64,000 nt of DNA from Chersky-840 sp035604715 (GTDB taxonomy: Bacteria > Actinomycetota > Acidimicrobiia > Acidimicrobiales > UBA8190), in assembly GCA_963731665.1 (NCBI GenBank), contig CAVSWP010000008.1:310001-374000 (forward strand), read 5' to 3'. The notes under the pieces were generated by a model that worked only from the letters and a program-made list of their open reading frames with translations, had not been told where the DNA came from and made no database searches. Each line of letters opens with the position of its first letter. Position 1 is the first letter of the stretch. Both the position numbers and the translations under genes were made by a program. This document shows positions 42,593-50,966 of this stretch, piece by piece.

Positions 42593-43409
42593 TCAGTACC
42601 TCTTCCTTCGACCCGAACTCTTGGCCCTTGACGGACAGCGCGACGTCCACCTCGGTTCGCCTCAGATTGGGTTTGGCGCGATGAGTATCTGCACTTTTGC
42701 AACTACGTCTTCTTTTTCGACCGCACCGCTTGTCGAGCAGACTTCCGGTCTCGTGCCGTATGCCAGAGCCCTGTCTCCAATGGAACCTGAGCTGAATCCG
42801 AACTCCTACGACGCTGCGATCCCTTTCCGTAACGAGATGGGAATGTCGACGTCACCCTTCAAGGCGACGATTCGGTCGGTCGGAACATCTGCCTTGGTCA
42901 CTCTGGTACCACGCAAGGCTCGCACGCCCTGGTGGTTCGGGAATGGGTTTACTAAAGATCGGCAATTCCTCACTCCCGTTCTCCCGTTTGCGAAAACAGT
43001 GCGCTGGACCCAACTCGAACCTGTTGTCTCCTTGTCGTCAAACAACGGATTCTCGACTCAGCCGTGGCAGCTACTCCAATTGTTGCCATCGTTTTCCTTT
43101 CCCGCAGCGGGTCGACCGGTTGCGGAGTGGCTCATCTCAGGTGGTCAGTCTGGCTACCTAACGTACGATGCGATCCTTCTCCTCAGCGTTTTCGCGCAAG
43201 CAGATACATTTACAGACTGCCTCATAGCACTGGCGCTCGAATCCCTTCGCCTTTGCACGAATTGTTCAGTTTTCCTGCCTGACCCAACAGAATGCCTCTC
43301 CGATCGTTCACACCTCGCCAACATCATGCCCCTTGTGCGGCGTGGTCCCCCTGCATCTAGCCACGAGGCTCTTCAGCTTCTTGGAGGGGGTATCCCTTTG
43401 GCCGCTTGA
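42585..43409 (+). CDS. unknown 274-aa protein between an Xre antitoxin and a RES toxin
   Basis: I do not recognise this family. It is a soluble mixed protein: YLFLRPELLALDGQRDVHLG at the start, a hydrophobic segment LTYDAILLLSVFAQADTF at about 195-215, then LALESLRLCTNCSVFLPDP with a CxxC that could be half of a zinc site. No signal peptide. The ATG overlaps the antitoxin stop, so it is coupled to that gene. The RES-like gene starts 90 bp after its stop. It may be a third component (adaptor, second antitoxin or sensor) of the toxin module, or an alternative toxin. It is the least explained well-supported gene in the element. Confidence 0.75.
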   Translation: MSDQYLFLRPELLALDGQRDVHLGSPQIGFGAMSICTFATTSSFSTAPLVEQTSGLVPYARALSPMEPELNPNSYDAAIPFRNEMGMSTSPFKATIRSVGTSALVTLVPRKARTPWWFGNGFTKDRQFLTPVLPFAKTVRWTQLEPVVSLSSNNGFSTQPWQLLQLLPSFSFPAAGRPVAEWLISGGQSGYLTYDAILLLSVFAQADTFTDCLIALALESLRLCTNCSVFLPDPTECLSDRSHLANIMPLVRRGPPASSHEALQLLGGGIPLAA

Positions 43410-43499
43410 CCCCTTCCGGTCTGATGTCCTCGTTGCTGAATTGATCTAAACATCATCAACAGGTGGCCAGATCGAACTCCCCAAGGAAGGGGCTTTCAA

Positions 43500-44072
43500 G
43501 TGTCGATGCCAATCTCTAATCATCTCGTTCGTTTCAAAGCACGAACCTGGACGCCACCGTCGCGCGCCCCCAACCCCACGGTGCTCAACGGTGTCTTCTG
43601 GCACTTTGCGTCCGCTAATGGCCCGTTCGTCGTAGCACCAAGGATCGCGACTACGACAGCCCGGGCGCACGTCATCGGTGGACCCGGCACGTGGTACGCG
43701 TCTAATTATTGGGAGGCCCTTGCAGGCGAACTCGAACGGTACTTCCTCTCAAATCCGATCGACCTCAACCTTGTCGTCCGGCGCGTGGGTACTGTCGAAG
43801 TGAATTTGGATGTGCTCGATCTGACCGATAAGGATGTCTTGAAGCACCTTCGATTGCGACGTTCTCACCTCGCGCATGACGAATGGGCTCTTGCTCAGAC
43901 CGTTGCTCTCTGGGCTCGCACCGATTACCAGGGACTCTTGCTTCCCTCTGCCGCAATGGAGGGAGCGACCACACTCGTTGTGTTCTGTGAAGGCATCCAA
44001 CACGTGTACGTTCAACAGACTGCGGTCGTGTCAGGTGAGCAAATTCTTACCTTGGGCGCCTTGGTGCCATGA
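43500..44072 (+). CDS. RES-domain protein, probable NAD-consuming toxin
   Basis: A 190-aa protein fitting the RES domain. The N-terminal arginine lies in FKARTWTPPSRAP. GGPGTWYASNYWEALAGELE supplies the Y-A...A..E element with the conserved glutamate. YQGLLLPSAAMEGATTLVVF supplies the late G-x-L-x-PS...VVF element with the conserved serine. Characterised RES toxins (for example MbcT) destroy NAD by phosphorolysis or hydrolysis. A GTG at 43500 has a GGAAGGGG ribosome-binding site 8 bases before it. The Xre antitoxin two genes upstream is its expected partner. Confidence 0.75.
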   Translation: MSMPISNHLVRFKARTWTPPSRAPNPTVLNGVFWHFASANGPFVVAPRIATTTARAHVIGGPGTWYASNYWEALAGELERYFLSNPIDLNLVVRRVGTVEVNLDVLDLTDKDVLKHLRLRRSHLAHDEWALAQTVALWARTDYQGLLLPSAAMEGATTLVVFCEGIQHVYVQQTAVVSGEQILTLGALVP

Positions 44073-44186
44073 GGTCTCCTACACTGTCCAAGCCTAGGAT
44101 GCGCTCCAGTGCCACGTCTTGTGGATTCTTGTGAACAAACCATTGATGATCTGCTGCTAATGAAACGCACTATCCGTCGTAGCCCG

Positions 44187-44864
44187 TCACAAGCTCAAGT
44201 TCACGGTGCCAATGATCACTTTTGCGACACCAGGTGCAGCCCCTACTAGTCGTGCTCCCACCGCATTACATTCCTCTTCGACAAGCACAAGTTCTCGCTG
44301 CGTGTGTGCTGTTAGGCAACCGAAAGCAACCTCATCCTCCTCGCGTCGCAACTCACACCCGACAGCGGTGCCGTGGCGAGCCTGTAGCCTACGAATCTCG
44401 CCGCGAGTGTGCCCGAGTGTTGAATCGGGATGCATTCGCTCAAATTCCCTCCTCGTCGGTCCAGTCGGGCTTGCGCACTTCCATTGGGTCGAGTGGACGA
44501 GAATCTTGACACCAGGACTCCTGTCATGAATCGCTAAACCCAGCAATCCTTTCTTGGCGGTCCACTGGACGTGACTCGACGGCATTCCGGGAAGCCTGAC
44601 CTCGCCGGCACGCTTGAGTCGTGGCCAGCCGATCCAACGCAACGATGTAGTAAAATCAGTGAACCTCTCCAGATTGTTATGTTGTTCGGACAACATACGC
44701 CAGTACCACGGGGGCAATACCCAGACTGAAACTCCGACTTCGTTGCCAGTTATCGCCGGGGTGCCGCTACGAAGACCATTGATTTCTTCAACAATTCCGT
44801 CTCGTAGTTTGTTCAAGGGCGCATTCAGAAGAGTCGTACACGACTCCAGATCCCTATGAAGCAT
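44187..44864 (-). CDS. unknown cytosolic protein, weakly GAF-like, coupled to a membrane protein
   Basis: A 225-aa soluble protein. The middle reads VSVWVLPPWYWRML, then WTAKKGLLGLAIHDRSPGVK and GTAVGCELRREEDEVAFGCL. The strand order and the K-G-x-x-G-x-A element recall GAF sensor domains, but the resemblance is weak. The ATG at 44864 overlaps the end of the upstream membrane gene by 11 bases. It is the last gene of a three-gene minus-strand operon in the element's cargo region. No function can be assigned. Confidence 0.6.
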   Translation of the reverse strand: MLHRDLESCTTLLNAPLNKLRDGIVEEINGLRSGTPAITGNEVGVSVWVLPPWYWRMLSEQHNNLERFTDFTTSLRWIGWPRLKRAGEVRLPGMPSSHVQWTAKKGLLGLAIHDRSPGVKILVHSTQWKCASPTGPTRREFERMHPDSTLGHTRGEIRRLQARHGTAVGCELRREEDEVAFGCLTAHTQRELVLVEEECNAVGARLVGAAPGVAKVIIGTVNLSL

Positions 44865-45720
44865 GGCGGACACTTGCCTCGTTGCAACTCTTTGGATCAA
44901 CAATTGTCACAGCATAGTTTGTGGGGACAGTGACAACCTTGTGTTGGGTTAGGTCATAGATCACAACCTGACTATCGGTTGTCCCGAGTCGAAGGCCGCA
45001 TAAGAGCCCGCTCTCAGCCCCATACATTGATATGTCCCATTCGGATTTTGGTAGGAGGATGGCCATCTTGGGAAAGGACACGATTGGTGTGACGATCTCA
45101 TCGCCGTTCCGAAGCTGGTTCCCAGTCCAGTATCCAACTGCATACGCGGCCGGAAACGCAACAATCAACCACAAGAGAACAGCAGCGAGTCCATACCGCA
45201 ATAGGAAGGAGTCTCCAAGCTTCGGCGGATTGGGGGGCCGGTTTGAGAACTCGACAGAATGAAGGAATGCCATGAAGTCGTAGGAGGCAATGAGAATGGC
45301 AGCCGCGACCGCCCCAAGCACGTTGATGACTGGCCCGGGATTCCATATGTCATTGATAGCGAAACCAACAGCGGCACCAGTAGCGCAGAAGATGACGAGT
45401 GTATTGAGAAGTATGAGTGTGTAGAAGACTCCAAGCTTTCCTCGACGCCCGCGTTCGTGCCATGCAGAGAGATGTGTAGACAACATCACGGCGATCGCAC
45501 CGACTGCGGCGACTGCACTAACCAAGACGGCAGCCCGAATGAGCAGAAACTCCCCTCCCACACCAGCGAACTCTGGCTGCAAGTCAAACCGACCATACAA
45601 TGTGGAGAAGAAGATCCAGGCTATGCCGTAGCACACCAGACCTGAGAGAGAGACGAGTTGCGCTACTTCAACAAGGGGCAGTTGCTTTAGCTGGTTTCGG
45701 ACCCGCAGGTTCGGCGGCAC
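44854..45720 (-). CDS. membrane protein with five spans and a soluble C-terminal domain
   Basis: A 288-aa protein from a GTG at 45720. Five hydrophobic spans are visible: LVSLSGLVCYGIAWIFFS (about 22-40), LLIRAAVLVSAVAAVGAIAV (about 60-80), LGVFYTLILLNTLVIFCATG (about 97-117), VINVLGAVAAAILIASYDF (about 131-150) and YGLAAVLLWLIVAFPAAYAV (about 177-197). The last 85 residues form a beta-rich domain with two or more cysteines (GLLCGLRLG, DPKSCNEA). It is coupled by overlap to the following cytosolic gene, a layout reminiscent of membrane-effector defence pairs. No family recognised. Confidence 0.65.
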   Translation of the reverse strand: MPPNLRVRNQLKQLPLVEVAQLVSLSGLVCYGIAWIFFSTLYGRFDLQPEFAGVGGEFLLIRAAVLVSAVAAVGAIAVMLSTHLSAWHERGRRGKLGVFYTLILLNTLVIFCATGAAVGFAINDIWNPGPVINVLGAVAAAILIASYDFMAFLHSVEFSNRPPNPPKLGDSFLLRYGLAAVLLWLIVAFPAAYAVGYWTGNQLRNGDEIVTPIVSFPKMAILLPKSEWDISMYGAESGLLCGLRLGTTDSQVVIYDLTQHKVVTVPTNYAVTIVDPKSCNEASVRHAS

Positions 45721-45747
45721 GAAGGCAAAGCCTGACTCTGAGAGCCG

Positions 45748-46146
45748 TCAGGCGCTGCGAAAAATGCGAAGCGGGAGAAAAGAGAGAAAGGCCAGGACCC
45801 CAGCAGCCTTTGGAAGCTTCTTAGATCTGCGTGATACTGGGCCGGGATGTCCGACATCAGCCCATTTGATGTAGAGGGGAGCACTGCCTGCACTTTCGAG
45901 TTCGTCGTTCACGCGCTCAATGTCGACCCGCTTCATGACCGGATGACAGTGGTATGAGAGACGCTGACTCTGCGGTGCCAAATAGAACACAGTGACTGGC
46001 AGGATGGACTGTCCGTCGAAAATTAGTTCGTCGCTAGGTCCCCAAGCCTGGTCCCGCGCGATCGTCGCCTTAGCGGAAACGTGAGTTGCTCCCACGTGGG
46101 GGTGAGAGCCGGCGGACTCACTGGCATGATCAGGCGCCATCGTCAA
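45748..46146 (-). CDS. hypothetical protein, first gene of the membrane operon
   Basis: A 132-aa protein on the same strand and 28 bp upstream of the membrane protein gene. A polar N-terminus is followed by ILPVTVFYLAPQSQRLSYHC and RVDIERVNDELESAGSAPLY; the C-terminus has a short hydrophobic, basic end (AAGVLAFLSFLPLRIFRSA) that could attach to the membrane. Not recognised. The start could also be the second ATG two codons later. Confidence 0.5.
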   Translation of the reverse strand: MTMAPDHASESAGSHPHVGATHVSAKATIARDQAWGPSDELIFDGQSILPVTVFYLAPQSQRLSYHCHPVMKRVDIERVNDELESAGSAPLYIKWADVGHPGPVSRRSKKLPKAAGVLAFLSFLPLRIFRSA

Positions 46147-46795
46147 CTCCCACCTCCCGCCGGGTCCCGGGTCCGACTCCCCACCGGGGGCGATCCGGGA
46201 TCATGGCGGCTGACGTTAGGCGACCCGCCGAAGACGACGCAATGATTCAACTCAGTAGGCATCTCGAACCGTCCAGATCGCTCCGGACACCCCCCCACGC
46301 TCAGCACCAATTCTCTCACGAAACGTGCCTTCCATCAATCGACTCTTGCTTCCCAGAACTTAATGCTTCGAGGTTCAGCTCTAATCCGCGCCCGTGACCC
46401 CCTTGCCTACCCTGTGCAGGGCTCACGGACCCAGAGCGAGAATCCTCGAATTTGCAGGTTTTTGGCCCTTTTCGTTTGTCCGGAAGCCCGATGGGTCCGG
46501 TCGAGCCACGATTCTCTAACCGTGGCCTGCCAGGGAAGATGGACAGGCAAGAGCACAGAAATGGCCCCGGTCATGGCCTGGAGGTACGAAGTCGGCCAAC
46601 GATCTCAGGGTCCTAACGGGGCCAAACCGGCGTCCCGGCGGCGACGATTTGTGAGTGCCTCCCGCTCGGCCGCTCAGTTTCTCAACTTCGGTCATCGCGG
46701 GTCAACCCGGCCCCCTTGGAACCGCAAAAAGGGTCGGCTGCCGGGTGAGCGAAAGGGCTCGTGGCAGGGGGACGCTCCCGGCAGGGACCTCGCCA
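46147..46795. other. 649-bp gap without a supported gene
   Basis: Separates the cargo operon from the phage-like block. Plus-strand frames here are shadows with poor codon bias. No tRNA or clear hairpin was found. Confidence 0.4.
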
Positions 46796-47362
46796 TCAGT
46801 CCACTGTAGGGCCGGGCCTGGGGCCTTGGACACGGAAAGGCCAGGCCCGCGTCTCCTGCTTGCCGGGACCGGTTCGCAGGGGAAAGGAACCCGGTGGGCG
46901 GTTGCCCCGGTAAGAAGTGAAACCGACAAGTCGGCGGACATCGTCGGAGTCCAGGCACTCAGGGCGGGCGGTGAGCAGTGCGAACGCGAGCCGCTCTGCC
47001 TTCCGCCAGTGCTCGATGAGCACTTCCGTTACGCAAACGGTGGCCTCGGCGATGAGAGCCTCCATCGCGTCGAGATCGCGAGTCAAAGCGAACGCAGCGT
47101 GGTCGACGTGTCCCCTGTCGGACCCGATGAAGGGTCGCGCGGTGTGAGGAAACGCGATTAGCTCAGCCGCATTACCCGCAAGGTAGACATAGAGGGCCGC
47201 CATGTGGTCATCGATCACATGGGCGAACGACGTCAAAGCGAGGCGAAGCGTGACGCGGGTTACCGATACGCCACCTAAGCGATGGGCGCACACAGCATGG
47301 GCCGACTCGTGGTAGGCAATGACCTCGAGTGGGCGCGGCGATTCAGTCGGGCACGTATCCAT
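46796..47362 (-). CDS. HESAH zinc-metallopeptidase-like protein (M41-related)
   Basis: A 188-aa protein whose N-terminal part carries a HExxH motif in VIAYHESAHAVCAHRLGG, like the AxHExGHA site of FtsH (M41) peptidases, followed by a helical region (DDHMAALYVYLAGNAAELI) and RGHVDHAAFALTRDLDAMEA, where the third zinc ligand would be expected. It lacks an AAA domain and membrane spans. Related small HExxH proteins are common in phages and integrative elements. The ATG at 47362 overlaps the upstream gene by 20 bases; the longer upstream frame is rejected because it only shadows that gene. Confidence 0.65.
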   Translation of the reverse strand: MDTCPTESPRPLEVIAYHESAHAVCAHRLGGVSVTRVTLRLALTSFAHVIDDHMAALYVYLAGNAAELIAFPHTARPFIGSDRGHVDHAAFALTRDLDAMEALIAEATVCVTEVLIEHWRKAERLAFALLTARPECLDSDDVRRLVGFTSYRGNRPPGSFPLRTGPGKQETRAWPFRVQGPRPGPTVD

Positions 47363-47696
47363 ATGCCTGACGAAGCAACCTTGCCCATCGACGCTCGCGC
47401 GCGATCCAGCAACGCTCGCGATTGGCTGCGCAGCGAGCTCGGACGTCCTCGAGGTATTTCCTGCTCTCCTCCAGGACATCTTTGAGGGTCGTGAAGTCGG
47501 AATACAGCGCGGCCACGTGCGTACGACTAGCGCCACGTTTCTCGTCTTCGCATCCCCGGTCATAGATCTCGAGGGCACGCTGGAGCAGGTAGTTGTGTTC
47601 GCTCTCCATCTCATCGAGAGTCGGCCACCGGCTCCAGTTCGCACGAAAGACGTGGACGTATTGGGGAGCTTCATCCAGGATTGCATTTTCGGGCAT
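47343..47696 (-). CDS. helical hypothetical protein
   Basis: A 117-aa acidic-then-basic helical protein: MPENAILDEAPQYVHVFRAN, then LDEMESEHNYLLQRALEIYD and LEDVRARCAANRERC. Likely soluble. It sits in a chain of overlapping minus-strand genes, with its 3' end overlapping the metallopeptidase start. The longer frame upstream to 48041 overlaps another real gene and is not used. Family unknown. Confidence 0.65.
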   Translation of the reverse strand: MPENAILDEAPQYVHVFRANWSRWPTLDEMESEHNYLLQRALEIYDRGCEDEKRGASRTHVAALYSDFTTLKDVLEESRKYLEDVRARCAANRERCWIARERRWARLLRQAYGYVPD

Positions 47697-47709
47697 TCTT
47701 CTTCGTCCT

Positions 47710-48258
47710 TTATCGGGCCGCGTCAAACCCGTAACGACCCACGTACCCGCCGTGGCCGACGAACGGGGAGGGTGATGGCCCGGACCCGGGCCTTGGGGGT
47801 GTCTCCGGTATTGGCCAGCGCTCTTCCGAAAAGCGCGATTCGACCTCGCGGTTCGCCTCCAGCCGAGCCACCACGGGCCGACGTTGGCTGTCGATGTCGC
47901 GTAGAGCGGCGATGAGGTCGGCACGTTGGTGATCGAGCGCGGTGAGCTCTTTTTCGTCGATTTCGATTGTCGCGACCGCGTCGGCGTATTCGGTGGACCG
48001 GGTGTGGTCGGCACGTCGGTGCTGCTGGTCGCGGCGAGCAAGGTCGTGGATCATTGCGACTTCGTTCTCCCACGCCGCGAGGCGATTCGCCTCCCGACGC
48101 CGCAGTTCGTTCTGACGCTTCTCCCACTGGTCAGACAGCGAGCCGGGGGTCGGCGGCGGAGGGTCGCGCAAGGGCCAAGTCTCGGCGTAGGTCGGCCGAC
48201 GCCGCTCTCGGGCAGTAACGGCCTCGTCAAACTGGCGCTGAAAGTCGTCGTCAGCCAT
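47710..48258 (-). CDS. coiled-coil hypothetical protein
   Basis: A 182-aa Arg/Glu-rich protein. It starts MADDDFQRQFDEAVTARERR; a long coiled coil (WEKRQNELRRREANRLAAWE through IEIDEKELTALDHQRADLIA) covers about residues 45-130, and the tail is Pro/Gly-rich (ETPPRPGSGPSPSPF). The ATG at 48258 overlaps the TGA of the upstream 55-aa gene and is preferred over the ATG at 48276. Family unknown. Confidence 0.65.
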   Translation of the reverse strand: MADDDFQRQFDEAVTARERRRPTYAETWPLRDPPPPTPGSLSDQWEKRQNELRRREANRLAAWENEVAMIHDLARRDQQHRRADHTRSTEYADAVATIEIDEKELTALDHQRADLIAALRDIDSQRRPVVARLEANREVESRFSEERWPIPETPPRPGSGPSPSPFVGHGGYVGRYGFDAAR

Positions 48259-48418
48259 CAGCGCGAGCCTTGACATCGGCGCGGACGGCCTCGAGGAGTT
48301 CCCATATGGGACGGAGGCAGGCCCGCCCGCTCATTTGCCCGAGACCGTCAAGGCCTCCGACGACGAGCTCCTCCAAGCGGTCCAGCCGTTCCTCCGCGGT
48401 CAACTTTTGTTCGCTCAC
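48251..48418 (-). CDS. 55-aa small protein
   Basis: From a GTG at 48418: VSEQKLTAEERLDRLEELVV, then MSGRACLRPIWELLEAVRAD. The heptad-like start suggests a helical protein. It was found by reading between the flanking genes. Its TGA overlaps the ATG of the coiled-coil gene, which argues that it is translated. No function assigned. Confidence 0.55.
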   Translation of the reverse strand: MSEQKLTAEERLDRLEELVVGGLDGLGQMSGRACLRPIWELLEAVRADVKARADG

Positions 48419-48455
48419 TTCGACCTGATTTCTGCCCCTCGGGCGCGCAGCGTGT

Positions 48456-48755
48456 TCATACCGGGAACGGTGATGTCGCCGAAGGTCTGTTAACCCACGA
48501 AGCCTCCGGTCGGTGGCAGATTCCGTCGAGGGTCTGAATGGCGTCTGTGCCGGCGTGGACGAAGCGGTCCTTGACGTCGACCAGGTTCAGAACGGCGGCC
48601 CGCAACTCGTCTCGGGTAGCAGGGGTCCCGGTCAACCGAAGTCGGTTGGCTTGTCGTTGGGCGTGGTACGCCTGCGCCTCAGTCTCCTCGCGGGCGCGCC
48701 GGGCGCTGGGGTGTTCGATGCGGGTGCCGGTCACGCCGGAATGCTCCAGGCCCAC
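48456..48755 (-). CDS. helical hypothetical protein
   Basis: A 99-aa basic protein with a long helix (ARRAREETEAQAYHAQRQAN) and LRAAVLNLVDVKDRFVHAG. It overlaps the upstream HTH gene by 25 bases, as is usual in this compact block. Not recognised. Confidence 0.55.
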   Translation of the reverse strand: MGLEHSGVTGTRIEHPSARRAREETEAQAYHAQRQANRLRLTGTPATRDELRAAVLNLVDVKDRFVHAGTDAIQTLDGICHRPEASWVNRPSATSPFPV

Positions 48756-49135
48756 CCGTCGCGCACTGCGCCGGGGACCTTGCCGTCCCTACAGCGCCGA
48801 CGGGCCATGGACGTGCTGATGCCGCAGGCTTCGGCGTACTCAGCGACGGTGACGGTCCCCACGCTTTCCACGATGCGAGGTCGGAACCCGTCAGCGGAAG
48901 GACTCGGAACCGTCCCTCGGCGAACCTCACCGGACAGGTCGGCAATGGCCTGGAGCACCTTGCGTGTCGCGGCCGACCACGACCACCCGTCGACACGTTC
49001 TCGCCGACCAGCGACCTCGACCCAAGTTGGGCCAACTTCGGCACACACGGCGTCGGGGACGAAGACAGCGGGCCTCTCGAGCACCATGGAGGTGCCATCG
49101 GGGGCGACGATGGTGGTACCAGCCGGGAGCCGCAC
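48731..49135 (-). CDS. DNA-binding HTH protein
   Basis: A 134-aa protein. Residues 1-85 are a beta-rich N-terminal region (MRLPAGTTIVAPDGTSMVLE, KVLQAIADLSGEVRRG). The C-terminal 40 residues, TVAEYAEACGISTSMARRRC then KVPGAVRDGWAWSIP, are an excisionase/AlpA-type helix-turn-helix with the wing ending in the usual aromatic residue. Probably a regulator of the element. It starts 3 bases after the HNH gene's stop. Confidence 0.6.
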   Translation of the reverse strand: MRLPAGTTIVAPDGTSMVLERPAVFVPDAVCAEVGPTWVEVAGRRERVDGWSWSAATRKVLQAIADLSGEVRRGTVPSPSADGFRPRIVESVGTVTVAEYAEACGISTSMARRRCRDGKVPGAVRDGWAWSIPA

Positions 49136-49138
49136 GGG

Positions 49139-49510
49139 TTACCAGTCCCTCGAGCGGACACGGGGACGCCACCGTCCGTCCGCGCACAGCTCGTAGGTGT
49201 TCGGATATCCGGCTCGCATAGCGTCAGATGTCTCCGGGCTGGGACGGTTGGTGCCTATGGCACGTCCCTGAGCCGCCCAGGTGGCCGTCCTGACGTTGCA
49301 TAGGGCGTGTTCGGGTTCGGGGGGCAGCGACCTGTCGTCGTGATGACCCAAATGCCAGGCGCTACCGGGCGCTATAAGGCGACGACAGCGCCTACAGGCC
49401 ACGTAGCCGGCTTCAACCTTGGGCGCCCATTCCTTCCTCAACTTCTGGTGCTCGGCCCCGTATCCGGCTTGTGTGGTGTTCGGCTTCGGCCGTCGACGAG
49501 CCATGGTCAA
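49139..49510 (-). CDS. HNH endonuclease-like protein
   Basis: A 123-aa basic protein. A zinc-binding pair, VACRRCRRLI, is followed by WHLGHHDDRSLPPEPEHALC then NVRTATWAA, which matches the HNH core (H-H/D ... P-E-H-x-x-C-N) of phage-type HNH nucleases. In phages these help packaging; here the role is unknown because no terminase is present. The start may be at 49510 or at the ATG 6 bases later. Confidence 0.75.
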   Translation of the reverse strand: MTMARRRPKPNTTQAGYGAEHQKLRKEWAPKVEAGYVACRRCRRLIAPGSAWHLGHHDDRSLPPEPEHALCNVRTATWAAQGRAIGTNRPSPETSDAMRAGYPNTYELCADGRWRPRVRSRDW

Positions 49511-49735
49511 GACCGCCCAAGATGGTCGCAGGTCCCTCCACCTTGCGGCCCTCCCAGCTTCGGGGGGGAAACCAAATGAGGGCGAGGGTCAGGGCATTCG
49601 TGCCTAGCCATCTGACCCGCCCCCCATCAGGAGTCGAAAGCTCGTACCGAAACTTCAGAACCCGTACAAGGCCGGTTTGGGTTGGACGGGTCGTTTCGTG
49701 CGACGTCGAGAGCGATTTGGGGTGGCGGATAGGGG

Positions 49736-49984
49736 TCACGATGCACCAGCCCCGACACGGCCCACCGAGTGCATCGTGACCAACTTCACGGCCAAGCGAT
49801 GCGAGCATGTCCCGTATGCGGCGCAGGTGCAGTCCCAGGTGCCGTGGTCCCAAGACACGTCGCGCACTCCGCCGTCGCCTCGAACCCGAGCCGTGACGCG
49901 ATGTTCGGTAGCGAATAGCACCTGGACACGGTCCTCAGCGAGTAGGCGCCTTGCCTTGTCGAGTACGGATTCCCGAGTGGTCAT
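49736..49984 (-). CDS. SWIM-type zinc-finger small protein
   Basis: An 82-aa protein with VRDVSWDHGTWDCTCAAYGT then CSHRLAVKLV: the CxCxnCxH pattern of SWIM zinc fingers. The N-terminus is helical and charged. The ATG overlaps the stop of the winged-helix gene (TGATG). SWIM proteins in mobile elements probably bind DNA. The 225 bp between this gene and the HNH gene contain one open minus-strand frame that overlaps the HNH gene by about 100 bp, so I do not call it. Confidence 0.7.
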   Translation of the reverse strand: MTTRESVLDKARRLLAEDRVQVLFATEHRVTARVRGDGGVRDVSWDHGTWDCTCAAYGTCSHRLAVKLVTMHSVGRVGAGAS

Positions 49985-50856
49985 CAGTACTCCGGGTCCC
50001 TGCTCTCATAGGACAGGTCCCGCGTCTCTGCCTCGCCCTGGCGTTTCCACCCGCTCGCTCGAGCTCGGACCTGATTCACTGCCCAGTCGGGGTCGTAGTC
50101 GCTTCGTCCTCGGCTCACGGCATCCCCGAAGCCGGTATCCACCAGGTTCGGATTCCCGACGACGGGCTCGATCAGTGCCGCCAGGCTCGTAGCGTCCAAC
50201 GTCGGCTCGGCCTCGACCCTTCGTCGCGCTTCCGCCTCGTAGGCGTCTCGGAGGTCTTGGAGCACCGTTAAGAGGTAGGCCGCAGGGTTTCGGACAGCGT
50301 TACTCCGCTTGTCCATCCTGCGGGTTGCAATTGCCTTCAGGACATCTTCAACGGTCGTCCTCTCGGTGTGGCTGTTCTGAGATGAAGGTTGATCTCTAGG
50401 TGAACCTAGATGGAGTGCACCTGATGCACCCTTTTCGGTCGTTTCATGCACCCTTTCTGTCTTCGGCCATGCACCCTTTCCGTTCGCAATCGGTGCACCT
50501 GGTGCACGGTTCTCAGGGATAAACGGTGCAGTAGTTGCACTCTTTGGGATAGCAGGGATGCGAGCCACGTACTCGGTTGCGTGCCCTCGCCCACCCTTGC
50601 CGTCTCGTCCTCCGCGCTTCACTACCTCGAGCCAGCCGAGCTCCTCGAGCTCTGCGAGGGCGTAACGAACGGCCCTTATGGTTACGCCGGTCGCCTCAAC
50701 CACCTTGTGCGCTCCTGGAAAGCAGCTCCCGCCGGCCGAGTCCATGAACCGCACCGACAGAGCGAGGGCGACGAGTCGGGATGTTGCCTTGAGGTCGGAA
50801 CGGCAAATGGCGTCGCGCCAGATGGCCACGAAGACCGACCCACGGCGCGCGGTCAT
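49984..50856 (-). CDS. winged-helix replication or regulatory protein
   Basis: A 290-aa protein. Residues about 20-100 form a winged helix of the HTH_36 type: TSRLVALALSVRFMDSAGGS, GVTIRAVRYALAELEELGWL and a basic wing (KRGGRDGKGGRGHATEYV). The C-terminal half is charged, with TVEDVLKAIATRRMDKRSNA and NPAAYLLTVLQDL, a segment seen in phage and plasmid replisome organisers. It is likely the element's replication or partition initiator. It couples to the SWIM gene by stop-start overlap. Confidence 0.7.
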   Translation of the reverse strand: MTARRGSVFVAIWRDAICRSDLKATSRLVALALSVRFMDSAGGSCFPGAHKVVEATGVTIRAVRYALAELEELGWLEVVKRGGRDGKGGRGHATEYVARIPAIPKSATTAPFIPENRAPGAPIANGKGAWPKTERVHETTEKGASGALHLGSPRDQPSSQNSHTERTTVEDVLKAIATRRMDKRSNAVRNPAAYLLTVLQDLRDAYEAEARRRVEAEPTLDATSLAALIEPVVGNPNLVDTGFGDAVSRGRSDYDPDWAVNQVRARASGWKRQGEAETRDLSYESRDPEY

Positions 50857-50966
50857 GACGCGTCTTCACGTCGACCCACCACGGCGCTACGATGGTCAGC
50901 GAGCGAACTAGAAGTTGGGTCGGCTGCCCGGGTTCTGGCCCGGACGCCACAGCGTCTGGGGTCCAT

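Noticed and set aside
46363..47161. Plus-strand genes at 46.4-47.2 kb
   Set aside because: The frames overlap the coherent minus-strand gene chain or non-coding DNA, and the proteins show no structure.
49413..49853. 146-codon minus-strand frame between the HNH and SWIM genes
   Set aside because: It overlaps the HNH gene by about 100 bp and part of the SWIM gene, and shows no recognisable motif.
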